Assembly: GCA_003342815.1 (NCBI GenBank)
Contig: PTEX01000131.1
Coordinates: forward strand, 147,640 to 211,639
Direction of reading: 5' to 3'
Length of the DNA: 64,000 nucleotides
Source: Eudromia elegans
Lineage: Eukaryota > Chordata > Aves > Tinamiformes > Tinamidae
Position numbers and translations under genes: made by a program. Below the pieces are notes generated by a model. That model ran no database searches. It saw nothing but the letters and a program-made list of their open reading frames with translations, and was not told the DNA's origin. Below, one piece after another: positions 33,561-46,879 of this stretch. The stretch's first letter is position 1; each line of letters opens with the position of its first letter.

Positions 33561-36500
33561 GTGCTTAACAGTATTGCTACTTATGTGAGTACTGGGGCTC
33601 TGGTTTGTCAGAAGTAACAGTTTCTATGCTACAGTGTAGAATCGTCCTCTGAAAAGTAGTGTCGTGCAAGAATAACTTCTCTTTAGTTTCTCTGTGGATT
33701 TAAAGAGTAAAGTGAAGCAATTCTTTTCATCATTAAGGCTGGCACAGATGAGTTAGAGGCTTCAATTTTTAGATACTAAATAAAGGAGGAGAAAAGAATT
33801 GAAGAAGAACTAAAGAGAAAATAGGTCAAATGAAAGCAGGCATTTCACAGAAATTGTCACCCTAAAGGAACATCTGATCATTTAATTTGAGATTTCTGTA
33901 TTCCAGACCATTTTATGCTCGTGCTGAAGACTGTAGGTCAGGTACTATAGACTGGCACATCAATTTGTTGCTTGAATTTTTTGCAAGGTAGAAAATATTT
34001 CAGGCAATATATATCCAAAATTTTCCCCCACTGCTTGTGAAGAAAATGCCCCATATTTCTCTTGCTTTCATGTGGAGACAGTTTTCCTCCCGCTTCCCAT
34101 CTCGCAAGCAATATGTTCTGTGTGTCTGAGCTGTGCATATCAACTGGAGGACTTTTGCAGAAAATGTGTTCCTTAATTTGCTGTGTCTAGCCAATAATAT
34201 ATTGCTGATACATTATAGCAGGGTAGAAGTGGTCAAAGAGACAGTAGTGGGGGAATAAATTTCCAAATGATGAAAGGAGTGACTAAGCAGAAGACCTGAG
34301 GCATGGAATGTGATTTGAATCTTAGTTTTAATTAAAAACTACATTTTTTTGGTGATACTAATGGCTTTTGAAGCAGTTCTTTTCTTAAAAGAGCTTATGA
34401 ATGAAAAGGATTGGAAAAAATTGATTTAGAATCCCAAAGCTAGACAGAACCATTACAGACCCTTCCCAGTCCGTCCTTCATCCCCCAACAGAGCAAAAAT
34501 TTGATTCCCAAAGCTGGATCAAATACAGGTTTTAATTAGGTAATCAATTTCATTTTGAATGTTCTCAGCAGTGAAGTCTCTTTTCTTCCCTAATAGCAAA
34601 TTGCATTTATTTCACAGTTGATTTTATAATAGCAACTGGAAATGGTGAACCTGCGTTTATTCGCTTAGTGCCTCACACACCAGGCTACAACTCGATAGGG
34701 CACATCATCGTGTCACCTCTCAGACTTAAGCCCTTAGTAAAGCCACCCCTTGAACTGTGTTTCCCAACATGGATTTCTCTATTTCTCTGCTTTGAAATGT
34801 TGGAGGTATTGCCATACCCTTCTGCAACTTGGGATACCAGAACAGGCAAAGGAATTATAGCACATGGTAGAGAACAAAATCTTTCTACCTTTCAGTATTC
34901 TGCTCTATATGCATCCAAGCAGTCTGCCACAGCATGCTATTAAGGACCATTTCTATCACTTAATGTGCATTTGCATATGTTTTTTCAAATCTGTCCTTGT
35001 CTTCAGCTTCATGAAATCACATTTTCATCTAGAAATTGTCAGAACAATTTGAAACATGAACCTCAGCAACTTACTATGAAGAAGGAAAGCAGAGCATAGG
35101 GAAAGAAAAGAGAGTCTAAGCAACTGTATGTCAGAAGACAGATACCTAGGCCAAAAAATCCAAACCATTTGAAGAGCCCTGATGGTGGAGGGCAACATGT
35201 AAACCTGAGAAGGCTGCAGGAAAGAAAGCGGTTATGCTGTCTAATTTCTGTACTCTTTTTTCCATTCGTTGTATGTTCAAAGAGATTCCTCAATTGTGCA
35301 TGAAAATTAAGTTTTAGGGCTTTGACCGCACTACGTATTTGCAACTTCATTCAACTACAGGAACACATCTGATAACAAAAATTCATATACATATATGAAG
35401 TATATAATTTAAGAAATATTTTTCTTTCATTTTCTCTAAATTCTTTGCTTGGTAAAAGACTTTTTTAAAATCCCTCTATTTCTGAGGCACTTGCTTTCTG
35501 TGCAGTATCAAGAGTTCTGAATGTCACCTGCTGCCCACAGAATAAATGGTAAGTGTATTACTGACCTTGCTGGGCTTTGGGTCAGTTCCTGGCTAGAGGT
35601 AACTGCATTCTGAAGCAGCAAATAAACATTTCAAGCAAGGAAGCGGGCATGACACCAAGCTTCTGTTTTCATCTAAATGTTGCTTCTAGTATAAGTGGAG
35701 AAAATGGTCCCAAAAAAGGGCAGAATTGTTCCACTCTTTTTTTTCCTTCATGAAGTATCAGACTGTGGAGACAGGGCACCAGGAACCAGAGATTTTACTT
35801 TATTGGAGATAACATTTACTAAGGAAACAATAAGCATTGCTTGCAAATATGAAACACATGTAGTTTCAATGCCTTGTAGTTTCTAAAAACTGAGTAGCCG
35901 TCCTTAATGTTAAGATTTCTCTACCAATTCACTGCACTAAAAGGGCTTCACAGTTTTCTCTCTGTTTTGAAAGCTGGCTCAGAAAACAACATTAGTTTCT
36001 GCAACCTGCACTTTATCAGATATCACAGCCCCATGTGCTTGAAATTACATTTTTGCTGCATGCAATTCCTAGGAGTCCTTTATTTTTTTATTTATACTTG
36101 TATTGGCAGAGAAATACTAGGGGTGGGGGGAAGGTAATGTAGACCTTCATAATGTGACAAATTCTCTTTAACTGCAGCCATGAGGAAGCAGTGGAGCTTT
36201 AAAGTATATTGGTGTCTAAGTTATCACTGAAATTAATGAGTTTTGACCCTACAGCTATTGATTTATTGGGACTTGCTGCTGCCCTACTCTTGCCAGATAG
36301 GAGAAGGGAAGCTAGCTCTGTGGGGTTTTTAGAGATTCATTTGGAATTCATCTATTGGTCCATAAAGTGTCCCCTCACTAGAAGGTAGTTTTTGGGGAGA
36401 GGTGATCTGTGATAGCAGAGACTGGGTTGGCCTGTTGCCTTGCTCTTTTTGATAATATCAGGATAAAGAGCATGAGGCCTTATGTCTGCTGCATACTTGA

Positions 36501-39405
36501 AGAACGTTGGAAGGCCGAGGATTTAAAGTCTGATGAGGAGACTGTCATAGAAGTAAAACAGAGGATGGCAAGCTAGTCAGTAGTGAACCAGAGAGGCTGC
36601 TCAACAGTGCTTTGGATGGGTGAACTCTGTGTAGAGGACAGGCCTTTGCCTTTGTTGCCTTTGGAGCTCTTAGCCTAGTACACAGACCCACAGTGGTTGG
36701 AAAGACTTTGGCTTTGCCTCTCCTTAGCTGTGTTAAACCTACTTTGGACTCAGTTTAGGCCTAGTAAGATTGTAGGGCTGCAGGTCTGTGCTAAGGAACC
36801 TGGCAGTTTGCCATTCTCATCTGTGTTGTATCTAGGCTGTTGTTGCCTGCTCATCGGAGCTAAGGAGGAAGGGAGAAACAGTAGCGTCGGGAAAGGAAAG
36901 CCCAACAAAAAATGGCACTTGTGCTGCTTTCATTCTTTTTATTTCCTATGTTAATTTTGCAACCTGTTCAACTATAGCAAAATTTATTTATTGATTGTAT
37001 ACATAAACTTGAGAAAAACATTTGAGACTGGAGAGAAAAATCCAGCATTACGATTATGTTTTTCTTTGAACATTCTGGACAAAAAATTCTTCTAATTCTT
37101 TGTTTATGACATTATTCCTTGCCTTAGATAAGTCCTTGTTTTCTGAAACTGGCTCTTGTAGTGTTTGCTGCCTCTAAAGAGACGAAATTAGAAATACATT
37201 TAAAGCTTTTGGTTACTTTTTCTTCATGCTGTGAATGCTTTTGTGACATGGAGCATCCCAGAAATGTTAAAATAGTTCCTTTGCCTTCAAGCATGAGTAG
37301 CCTGCGCCTGAGGATGTACTCATGAGGCTGTTATGCTCTATTTTCCTCACCCTGCCTATTAATGATTTCCCTCTCTTCCTTACCCTTAATTTCAAAAATG
37401 TTTAAGGGTCAAAAGCTATCTCAGCAACAAACATCACTCCTGCTCTGAAGTATGTGCGTGATGAGAGAGGAGGTTGAAGGATCTTAAAAAACTTTAGTGA
37501 GAAAACTAAAAACAGCATTCTAACTTGAAAAAGGATTATGCTGAAGGACTGATATTTTTGAAATGCTGCTTTTCATTCTTCTCTTTACCTGTGGGACTGT
37601 TAGAGCTATTGTCGTCATTGCGCATTTATGAAAACTTAAGTTGAAGCCATGGTGATGCGAATGCCTTGCAGGACAGAGCGGTATTGCAGAAAGTGGTAGC
37701 TCCCTCCTTATTGTTTAGTAGGCTCAAGGTAAGGAGGACGTTCAAGGTAATGACCACAGAGCTAGAGGAACAGTGAATCTTTTTGGCTTCCTTGCTGGTG
37801 GTGCCACCTTTGCATGTTAGCAATTTTTGCATTCTAGTTAAAAACAATTTTATTACTACTTTCTTACCTGGAGACTGGTGCAAGTCATAAGCTAGCCTTA
37901 AATGACCAAATTGCTAGAAAATTACATTCTGCTTTCAGGGCTGTGAAATCAGAGGAAATTAAGATTGTCATCATCTTGGGCTAGTTAAAAAATTGTGCCT
38001 TAACTCAGCGAGAAGTTTATCTTCTGCAAGTTTTCACTCAATTTGTTCCTTAATACATTTCTCTGGGAATTCAAGCCCTTCAACGAACTGTTTCTTAGAC
38101 ACACAAGTTTCCAGGCTTTAAAATTTCATTTTCTGGAATAAGACAACACAGATGCAGCTTTAAAATACTTGCAGATGGATTGTTCTGTGTTGAGCTAGTT
38201 ACCCAGCAGGGCTGACACACTGCTCTGTCAGTTCTTGAATGTGCTTGAAACTCTGAACTCTGCCTGAGGCAGGCAAGATGCTCGAGGTGGTGGACCCAGA
38301 GTGGCTTGTACTGTGCTTCTTTCCCAGGTTCAGGCCTGACCTGTACGGGTGGTGGCTGCAGAAGCAGTGATGCCCAGCTGTTTCTGCTTTGCGTGTGACA
38401 AGAGGTGGTGGTGTGCTCCTGGTGAATACAGCGTAGGGACTGCCCTTGTAGCCTGCATACAGAATAGATGCTGGCTCACTCATCAAAGTCCTGTAATCAA
38501 AAATGGTTGTCAGGGGTGTAACTCGTCAGAACTAGGTGCTGAGGCAGATGGACTCAGATCTTGCACAGTGTGTTGAACCACAATATTATTTGAAGACTTT
38601 CTCATTTCGGAATAGATTTTTTTGGTTGCAGAAGAGGCTCAAAAAATAAACTAAGCTTCTTTCTATGTTTTGTGTTCAAGTACTGTCAAATATAGGCTTG
38701 TATTTCCAAGAGCTATTTTTGTGGAGTAATGGGTTTCAGATCTAACTTGGAGACCTGTGCCTTCAACGTGGGCTTCTTAATGGTCCCGTACATCTGTGCT
38801 AATGTAACTTTCATGTTATGTGTTGCAAGGAATCTAGTATCATTTGTGGTTGAGAAGTAATTAGCAGTTGAATCCTTAAGAAACTCACCTTAGTTTGCTT
38901 ATTGACGTACCCAAAATTAAGCAGGACAATCATCTGTGTTGGCTGTAGTTCTTTTCTAGGATATCATGGTGCATGATGTCTGTGGAGGAAATACATATTT
39001 TGTTAAATCTTCCTTGTTACTTGGTTTTGATATAATTTGCTTTACTGCCTACTGTAATTTAGTACTTGATATCAAATCACACATCCATATAGGGCAGCAA
39101 AATCTGAAAACTGCATTGTAAAATAGAAATGGCTGTGCAAATGCATCATAAACTTGATACAGAATGAAACAAATAATATTTTGGATGAGAATTACCCAAT
39201 TTGCTAGACCTATTTGCTAGAAATACTTTCTGTGCATTGATTATTCACAATCCATAAAACTATATATAAATTATGCTATATTAATTAAAAGGCGAGTACT
39301 TATTGTTCTTTCAGAATTTCTTCTTTTCCCCCTCAGACAGGGAAAGTTTCCCAAGGTTTTTTGATCATGCAAAGAAAATATCTGCATGAAAGGAAAAAAA
39401 AAAAA
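33561..39405. other. Unique noncoding DNA
   Basis: No gene could be identified. One exon-like segment (35506-35548) is described as a finding. Two related phrases (ATCCCAAAGCTAGA near 34432 and TTCCCAAAGCTGGA near 34505) suggest an old local duplication. The stretch ends in an A run (39393-39405) against the assembly gap. Confidence 0.6.
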
Positions 39406-40000
39406 NNNNNNNNNNNNNNNNNNNNNNNNNNNNNNNNNNNNNNNNNNNNNNNNNNNNNNNNNNNNNNNNNNNNNNNNNNNNNNNNNNNNNNNNNNNNNNN
39501 NNNNNNNNNNNNNNNNNNNNNNNNNNNNNNNNNNNNNNNNNNNNNNNNNNNNNNNNNNNNNNNNNNNNNNNNNNNNNNNNNNNNNNNNNNNNNNNNNNNN
39601 NNNNNNNNNNNNNNNNNNNNNNNNNNNNNNNNNNNNNNNNNNNNNNNNNNNNNNNNNNNNNNNNNNNNNNNNNNNNNNNNNNNNNNNNNNNNNNNNNNNN
39701 NNNNNNNNNNNNNNNNNNNNNNNNNNNNNNNNNNNNNNNNNNNNNNNNNNNNNNNNNNNNNNNNNNNNNNNNNNNNNNNNNNNNNNNNNNNNNNNNNNNN
39801 NNNNNNNNNNNNNNNNNNNNNNNNNNNNNNNNNNNNNNNNNNNNNNNNNNNNNNNNNNNNNNNNNNNNNNNNNNNNNNNNNNNNNNNNNNNNNNNNNNNN
39901 NNNNNNNNNNNNNNNNNNNNNNNNNNNNNNNNNNNNNNNNNNNNNNNNNNNNNNNNNNNNNNNNNNNNNNNNNNNNNNNNNNNNNNNNNNNNNNNNNNNN
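39406..40000. other. Assembly gap (595 N)
   Basis: All bases are N. The gap starts directly after a 13-base A run, which probably caused the assembly break. Any apparent open frame crossing it is an artefact. Confidence 1.
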
Positions 40001-43000
40001 GAGGTTTCTGAATGCAAAAAACTATAATAGAAAATCTTCCACTTATTTCAGAAGAGAAAGGAAAGGCACTTTCTGGAGTATCAATATAATGTAGCTAGCA
40101 TCTTTTTGAACAGTCTATATGATTGCAGGCAGATTTATTATATATTATATTTTTAGGGCTTCTTTCAAACTTAGGCTGTACTCTGTGACTGAAGATCCCA
40201 CTGGGTCTGCTTCTGTAATAACTTTCTACCTGAAGATGCATATATATCTTTTAAAGCTTGCTGTACTAGTTTGTTTGGGAGGTTTAAATGTAATTGAGTA
40301 GGTATGACAGGGGGGGGAAAAAAAATTACATCTCGTCAACAGAAAGTACTGGTGTGTTTTCTTAATGATGCAAAGGCTTTTCATTGAAAGAAAAGCTGCT
40401 TGGTTAGGATGACCAACTCTCCCTTTCTACATGCGTTTCAAAAAAAAATGTATTTAGGGAATGCATTAAAAACAAAAAAAAACAGAAGTAGCTTATGTAG
40501 CTTAAGTCACTGGAAACAGTCTTTCCTATTCATATTTTTGATTTCCTTCATAAGCAAAATTACGTCAAAGCTGAGAGATATATAGTGGAGAAATTAGAAA
40601 GCATTTTAAATTGCAAGTTGAAAGAAAGGTGAGCTTGTTTTCCCCAAATCTACATATATTTATTGACTTCTATAATGTTGGCATATTTTGTGCATATGAA
40701 ATACGTTGCATGATGATTTTGATGTGCAGGTGTTAACTCTCATACCCCATGCTGCACTGGTGTACAAAAAAGTCTTTCAAAGTAGTATATTGCTGTGCAG
40801 CAATACACAAAGTGCTCTGCATGGCACTGTTTTATCAAGATAGCTTGGTAGCTCTTCATCTCCAATTCCTCAGAGCGTTACTCCATTCTGCTTGTAATAC
40901 TGGATTTGTCCAATATTCTTTAGCCAAACTTAGAAATAACAGAAAATGTTGATATAAAAATGAATTGCTGTTTAATAGATAAGCATATTGTCTTTCCTCA
41001 GGCAGGGGCTGGCATGCGGGAGAGAGGTCCTATCCACTCCATCAGGTTAGAGCTATAGCCATCCCAAATTACTATTTTACTGTTAATGAAGAGGTTGAAA
41101 GGGTTTGCGTGAGGTTGAGCTTCCAGCTACAAGCCAAGCAGGAACCTCCGTGGTTCACTGTGCCTCTTAGACCTCCCAAACAGATACTGTTGACCCCTTT
41201 TATTACAATTTTTTGTTAAATAATTGCTTGACGAACTGGCAATCAGTAGTTAGAAAATGCCCCGTTGTATTCTTGAATTTAAACCATAGGTGAGATAGGT
41301 AGCTCTGTAAATAACCTAACAGTCTTACTATGCAGCTGCCTCATTTTCAGTTATGTTCCTACGTGCCTGTCTGGCACAGTAAATTAGCAGCCCCTAGGGT
41401 ATTTCTTATGCTGTATGTCTTTTAAATAGGGTAAGAAATTAATGTATCTATGAAACAGTTATTCCAGAACACTCCCAACAATCAATAATAAATGTTTGAT
41501 TCCACCTTACCTCTAGAAAAGGAAAACAAAATTGTTGCGTAAGAATTCCTGTTAGACTCACAGTAAGAACTGTTGGGTAAAAACCATTCTTGGTATTGCA
41601 TTGAAGCTGATATTTAGTTGTGCAACACATTGGTTCCCTTGCACTCACATATGTGTTGCTCAGGAAAGGCAAGAACTTTGATTTATGCTTAGTGGGACAT
41701 TTTGTGTCTTGGAAACGCTTGTCAGATACTGGAAGCAAAGCTTGCTTCCACACTGCAGAGCTGGCTCTGCGGCATCCAGAGAAGAACTCGGTGAATGACA
41801 AATGAATTTATTAGCCTGGATAAGTGTTAGTGTTTAGTGGAGCACAGTGCGTGTAGTATTTTTTTGCAACAAATCAGCTTCTCCTGCTTAGGCTGTTGAT
41901 GCAGAGCCTAGACAGGTCAGTCCTTGTGCTGTTGCACCCCTGTACTCGGCTGCCCAAGCAGCGCTGGGTGATCTGTGTTTCATTGTTCTCCTGCCTCCTG
42001 TGCCTGGGCATGTGGATGCCCCCGAGGGCCTCTCTCTGAGGGCAAATGGCAGCCCCTGGCAGCTAGTGCTGGCACCCAGTGGAGCATGTGGGACCTGCTG
42101 CTTGCAGTGACTTTGAATATATGCTCTGCACATTTGCTGTATTCCTGGTCCGCCAGGTGCCCAGCTGAGATGTGAGGAAGCAGAAAACTCTAGGCAGTTA
42201 CCAGGTGGGAGATTGTTTTCTACAAATGGTTCCTCACTTCTGTCTTACTGTAGCTAATTACATAGGTGAGGCCTGCACTTAAATGCTCTTTTACCCTCGA
42301 TCTACCTGACAAGCTCTCTGCTAGGTTTTTTCCTCCCTCCTTCTTGACTAATTTGACAGCAGACTTCATGTCATTTGAGACAACAATATGAGAGGCAGCG
42401 CTGTGGATCAAGATTCTGAGCTTTGTGGTACTTTAAAGTCCTGGTTTTGTGTGTTAATTTTTATAACATCCCTTTGCTGTGAAGTGTCCAAAACTACCTC
42501 CTCTGCAAGTGTTCTCATCAAATGTGGACTCCCTTGGTGCCACTGAGGACACAAACTGCTGAGCTCTGTCCTGCTCAGAATTGCTAATTGACATGTTCTG
42601 AGGGATGCTTACTAGGAGTCTCGAAGCATTGCAGCAAATGCTAAACAGCAGCTGTTTTCTAATTGTTCTTCTCATTTCATACTCCATGTAAATATTTTTT
42701 CCGAAAAAAAGACGCTGGAGACGTTTCCAGGTAAAAGGAGATCAGAGGAGACTATGTTAATGTAAGAGGAAAGATCTGAAGCTCACAAAAGCCATGACGT
42801 TTACAGAGGAGTTTCAGTAATTTTTTTTTTAAGATTCTTCTGCCCATGAGTGTTTTTACCACTTATTTTGAGGCACGAGTGACATACTGCTCTAGGTATC
42901 TCCCCCATGAGAAGTATCTCTTTTTTGGCAAAGAGGAGGATGTCTCTACTGCAATAATATTAAGTTTTAGATCACTAAATCACTGTTGGGCTTTAAGCAT

Positions 43001-43836
43001 AACTTACCATTTAATAATATTATTATCTCTAGAGACCAACTGTTGATGACCATCTTGAGGAGTCAAGAAAATGACGGATAACAGAACTTGCTTCTAGAGA
43101 GCATTGGGCCCTATGGGCTGGGTATTCAAATAAATAGCAGTTACTGTGTACAGGCAAATACAGATATGTGCTTTTTTTGGCCTGCATTTGTAATACTTTT
43201 CCTTTTACTTAGCTGAATTTGCCAGTTTGCTTGGATTAGTGTAGAGAAGCATGTTTCTAACCCCATAGCACATAACTTGTGCATTACTGAGTCCATTTTG
43301 TATTACAGCAATATAGACTCACTGCAGATATTCTTTTGTATTAATGCTGGCTGGGTTTTTGAAGAGGTAGATTTTTTTTAAAGTCAAAATGCTGATGATG
43401 GAAATACTTAAAACAAGAGATAGAAGAAATAGGTTACAGTTTTGAAGATGTTCTCTCTGAATAATTTATTTAACGCTTCAAGTAGGTGGCCTGATTTTCA
43501 GATCTGGTGAGACTATTTAAATATCTCAATATAGATTTACAAATGTAACTAAAAATTTCATTTAAAATGTTGTATGCCTCCAGAAATATTTTGGGGAGAG
43601 GTAAAAATGATTGCTGGGGGGAATGTTTCCTACTTATTTGGATCAGTATAACATTTTGATCCAAATGAATTCACCATGACACCCTGGATCAAGCTCAGTG
43701 TTACCATAAATACACTGTACCAAAAGGCTGCTTTTAGGTGTCAAAGTGCGAAATCTGAGGATTTTAATGGAATAAAATGCTGATTCTATTATGGTTTTGT
43801 TAACCTGAGATAGGTGGTAGCATGAGTGAGCAGCAG
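40001..43836. other. Unique noncoding DNA
   Basis: No gene could be identified. A GGAAGCA/TGCTTCC stem-loop lies at 41731-41749. Open frames in the GC-richer patch 41888-42175 occur on both strands and have no known domain. Confidence 0.6.
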
Positions 43837-44142
43837 CGCAGAGCATTGCGGAGACGGAACCACAAGATTTTTATGGGCAGCTCGCATTCCTCGTGCCTGC
43901 AAAGCTCATCTGCACTTGCCTCAGAGAACGGCCGGGCTCCTGCTGAGCAAACAGCCCTGCCTGGTTTCCTCAGTGGTTGCTTGCCTGGTGGTGCCTCGAG
44001 GGCAGAGGACCGGGAGTGGACTGGCCAGACTGGCGGGCAGCAAATGGGCAGCACGGGTGAGGAGGCAGCAGCCGCTGTGGCCGCGTGGGCCGAGGTGTCT
44101 CCCCCCGTCCGTGCTATGGGCGAGCGTTCCTGTAGGAAAGCG
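43837..44142. promoter_or_regulatory. Moderately CpG-rich segment
   Basis: About 20 CpG dinucleotides fall in about 306 bases in GC-rich sequence. Three overlapping open frames (120 and 111 codons on plus, 84 on minus) reflect the scarcity of stop codons, not coding. It stands next to the element-like block 44165-45130. It may be a weak CpG island or a GC-rich enhancer or promoter for a noncoding transcript. Confidence 0.35.
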
Positions 44143-44164
44143 GCACAGGCAGCTGTGGTGAGTT

Positions 44165-45130
44165 TAGCTTTGGGGCTGCTCTAATTATAGCTGGAAACTG
44201 TCTCTGCTGACCCACGGCCGATGGGAGAGTTCAGCGAGTGCAGTGTGATAAATCGCTGCTAGGTTAGAGGTCTGGCATCTTTAACATCCATCCACCTCGG
44301 GTGTGAATGGCTATAAAAATCACGCAGCGACGAGGGGTCTGGTTTCAAAGGGGACTGCCTGCGTGAACAAGACGTGCAGGACCTGCCTCTGTGTGAACTT
44401 CTGAGCATGGAGGCGTTTTATATTAAATTGTCTTTTCCATCATTTAATTTTCCTGCCTTGGGAATTCAGTTGCGAACTGACCCCAGTCCATCGTGCTGTA
44501 CATAAATTACAAACGGAACTTTGAAGCTCTTTCAACGTTTAAAGAGGAAGTTCAAAAGTGTGTCCTGAAGGGATTCGAGAGTGAGAAAGATGTTTTGAAA
44601 ATTAAAGAAAAATGATAGCCAAGAGATTCAGTATGTGAAGCGAGTCCCATATCGGCAAGGACAAGATTAACAGTGATTCAAAATATCAATCTGTCAAAAT
44701 AGATTTATAGGCAAGTCACTCTTCTGTACATTTATATATACATACACATTTATACATATATAAAAATATATGTACGCTTTTACATGTATGCAGCTAGATA
44801 TACAAATACAACCTGACTTATTTTGATTAAGGGAACATTAATATTTAATTGTTTTTCTAGCTTGTAAGTACATAAAGCTTGCTGAACAGCTATTATACTG
44901 TATGTATAATGGATTTCAGTTATGCCATCCTAACAATGATCCCCCATCAGAATTTAGGTAAACAAGCCATCATACATTTTGTAAAAATTTCTAAAATATA
45001 AATTATTTACACAGAGCATGCTTAGCGATTAGGTGGGTGGCTCCAGTAGTTTATAAATACTTTAATAACAAAAATAAATAATTCACGCACTTTTTAAAAT
45101 CTGCTACTGTGAAAGGCTTTAATATTCAGA
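44165..45130. promoter_or_regulatory. Candidate conserved noncoding element block
   Basis: A long, complex block starting CTCTAATTATAGCTGG. It contains GTGATAAATCGCTGC, CATCTTTAACATCCATCC and TCCATCATTTAATTTTCC phrases and a 44731-44812 AT-rich stretch. Retained CpG (for example TCACGCAGCGACGAGG) inside AT-rich DNA hints at constraint. Not tested by alignment. Confidence 0.3.
44731..44812. repeat. AT/CATA low-complexity stretch
   Basis: Imperfect TATA/CATA repeats (TTTATATATACATACACATT and similar) are embedded in the element-like block. Confidence 0.7.
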
Positions 45131-45589
45131 GTAAACGTATTTTGGGGATTGCTGACACTTATTGAGGTGAGATGCTTTGTTGCAACATCTGTTTCCATAG
45201 TGTCAAACTGCTTGTGTGGAGAGCTCCCAAACCTGGAAATTCTTTTCACAGTAGTTAAGGTCGTCTTTTCCTAATGTGCTTAGGCCACATTCTCAGCTTT
45301 GAGCACAACTTGGCTCCATCCAAACTTATTTTGAAACAGATGAAAAAGTAGATTTTACTTTAAGGAAGTGATTGGACTGATTTTTCTCCAAATAAATGTT
45401 GGAAATCAAAAGTCAAAATAGTGTAATGACAGCTGGTCTAGATCCCTCTGCTCAGATTTATAGACCAACAAAATAGGCAATTATCTGTCCTCTCTCATGC
45501 CTTGTTAGATGTTGGGATACTAGATAAACAAATACTGGGAAATGTTCTTCCAAGAGAAGGTCACTGTTTTATGTGCCTAAATCTACCAG

Positions 45590-45960
45590 GGATTAGGATG
45601 ACCAGTGATTTAGATAATGACATCAGCCAATGAGTGGCTCTCTGAGAGGCTTCATCATCGTTATGAGTTCACCAATAAATTTGAGATGTTACGACAATTA
45701 GAGTGGCAATGTGCTCTTTCAGAAATGTGCCAGAGAATCATAAAATGGGAAATGGATGAAATCATTAAAAAGAATGTAAACTTGCGCTGGCTTTGTAAAT
45801 CAAAGAAGAATTTTCCATGCAGAATTATTTGATGGGCCGATTACATTATGCATCAGTCATAAATCATTAGTAGAATCACTTTTTGATTATGAATACGTTA
45901 ACCAAAGTATTCTTATTCATTGTTGAAGTATATTGATCATTTACTTATTTGCTTGACTTT
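45590..45960. promoter_or_regulatory. Candidate conserved noncoding element containing a 71-codon open frame
   Basis: The texture is that of a deeply conserved element: complex, repeat-free, with GGGCCGATTACATTATGCAT and GTCATAAATCATTAG cores at its right side. An open frame of 71 codons (45617-45832) crosses it. It begins at a poor initiation context right after an in-frame stop and is not flanked by good splice sites, so a noncoding element is the preferred reading. A microprotein cannot be excluded from sequence alone. Confidence 0.35.
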
Positions 45961-46794
45961 TTATCTGAGCTTACTTAATGTCCATTGAAACCGAGGGGAG
46001 CATCATGAGGGCTTGAAAGACACTGTAGCTTTCTCTAGGACAAAGATGGGCTGTTTTTCTACCTGATTATCTTTTCTTTCTGCAGCTACAATGAAAGACA
46101 ACCAATAAAAGTTAGAAAGAGTAACTTGTGCATACTGATTGAAATGTTTCAGGGTCAGATTGGATTTTGCCATAGATAATTTCTTGGTATAAAATTGGAA
46201 CTTTCTTAACACTTATTTCTGTGTTTTTTTGTGCATGTCATTAAGATATCTTTAGCTTTATTTTCGTCTAAATAAAAATTACTTTTCATATCTATGTGAA
46301 CTATTACACCATATCTATTAAAAAAAAACCATAGCAACAATATTTCCTCTTACGGAATGAAACAACCAAAAATAATATTTAGAAATATGGTCATCTGCAG
46401 TGGTTTGACAGTTTTTCAGTACATAATACTCATGAAGAAAAATCTTCCTGACAGCCAGTCACCCATGGACAATCATGCTGAATGCTAAGAGTTGCTTTGA
46501 ATAAAGTGAGGGACTCCAAGGGCCATCCTGGGCTGCTGCAGAGCTTAAGGGCCAGTGATGATCTGTAGATGGTTCATGTATGTTGCTGGTTTAGTTGCTA
46601 GGCTGACTTATGATTGCTTTTGGCTTTGAAAAGTAAATTCTGTAAAGTGAACCTCCTTTTAATGTCCTGTTATATGTTCACTCAGAAAGTATAAGTAACT
46701 CTTGAGATATGTAATGCTCTCCCTTCTGTTATGAGAAGAAGGCTTTGTCATAGAAATTGCCTTCTAGTAAGTGCTGTCTTTCAAGAGAAGGGTG
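45961..46794. other. Unique noncoding DNA
   Basis: No gene or recognisable repeat was found. AT-rich, with short open frames only. Confidence 0.6.
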
Positions 46795-46879
46795 TCTAGC
46801 GCTCTAGGAGTCCCTGCTTGAGCAGGTGGGTTGGACTAGGTGATCTGTAGAGATCCCTTCCAACCTTTGATTCTGTGAG
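46795..46879 (+). mobile_element. CR1 LINE 3'-end fragment, sense
   Basis: It reads GTCCCTGCTTGAGCAGG, GGGTTGGACTAGGTGATCTG, GAGATCCCTTCCAACC and TTGATTCTGTGA, which is the sense-strand 3' end of avian CR1 ending in a single ATTCTGTG-type terminal unit. Only about 85 bases remain, so it is inactive. It is the reverse complement of the 3' portion of the two antisense copies in this window. Confidence 0.9.

Noticed and set aside
34430..34530. Possible degenerate antisense CR1 (CAGAACCATTACAGACCCTTC, CATCCCCCAACAG)
   Set aside because: Only loosely CR1-like, without terminal octamers or the diagnostic CTGGGCAGCC segment.
39271..40027. Open frames of 213-248 codons
   Set aside because: They consist mainly of undefined residues across the N gap and are artefacts.
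41448..41801. 117-codon minus-strand open frame
   Set aside because: No signal peptide, domain or splice context. It overlaps a 61-codon frame on the other strand.
43822..44184. Overlapping 120-, 111- and 84-codon frames
   Set aside because: They sit in a CpG-rich segment where stop codons are rare in all frames. No protein similarity is recognised.
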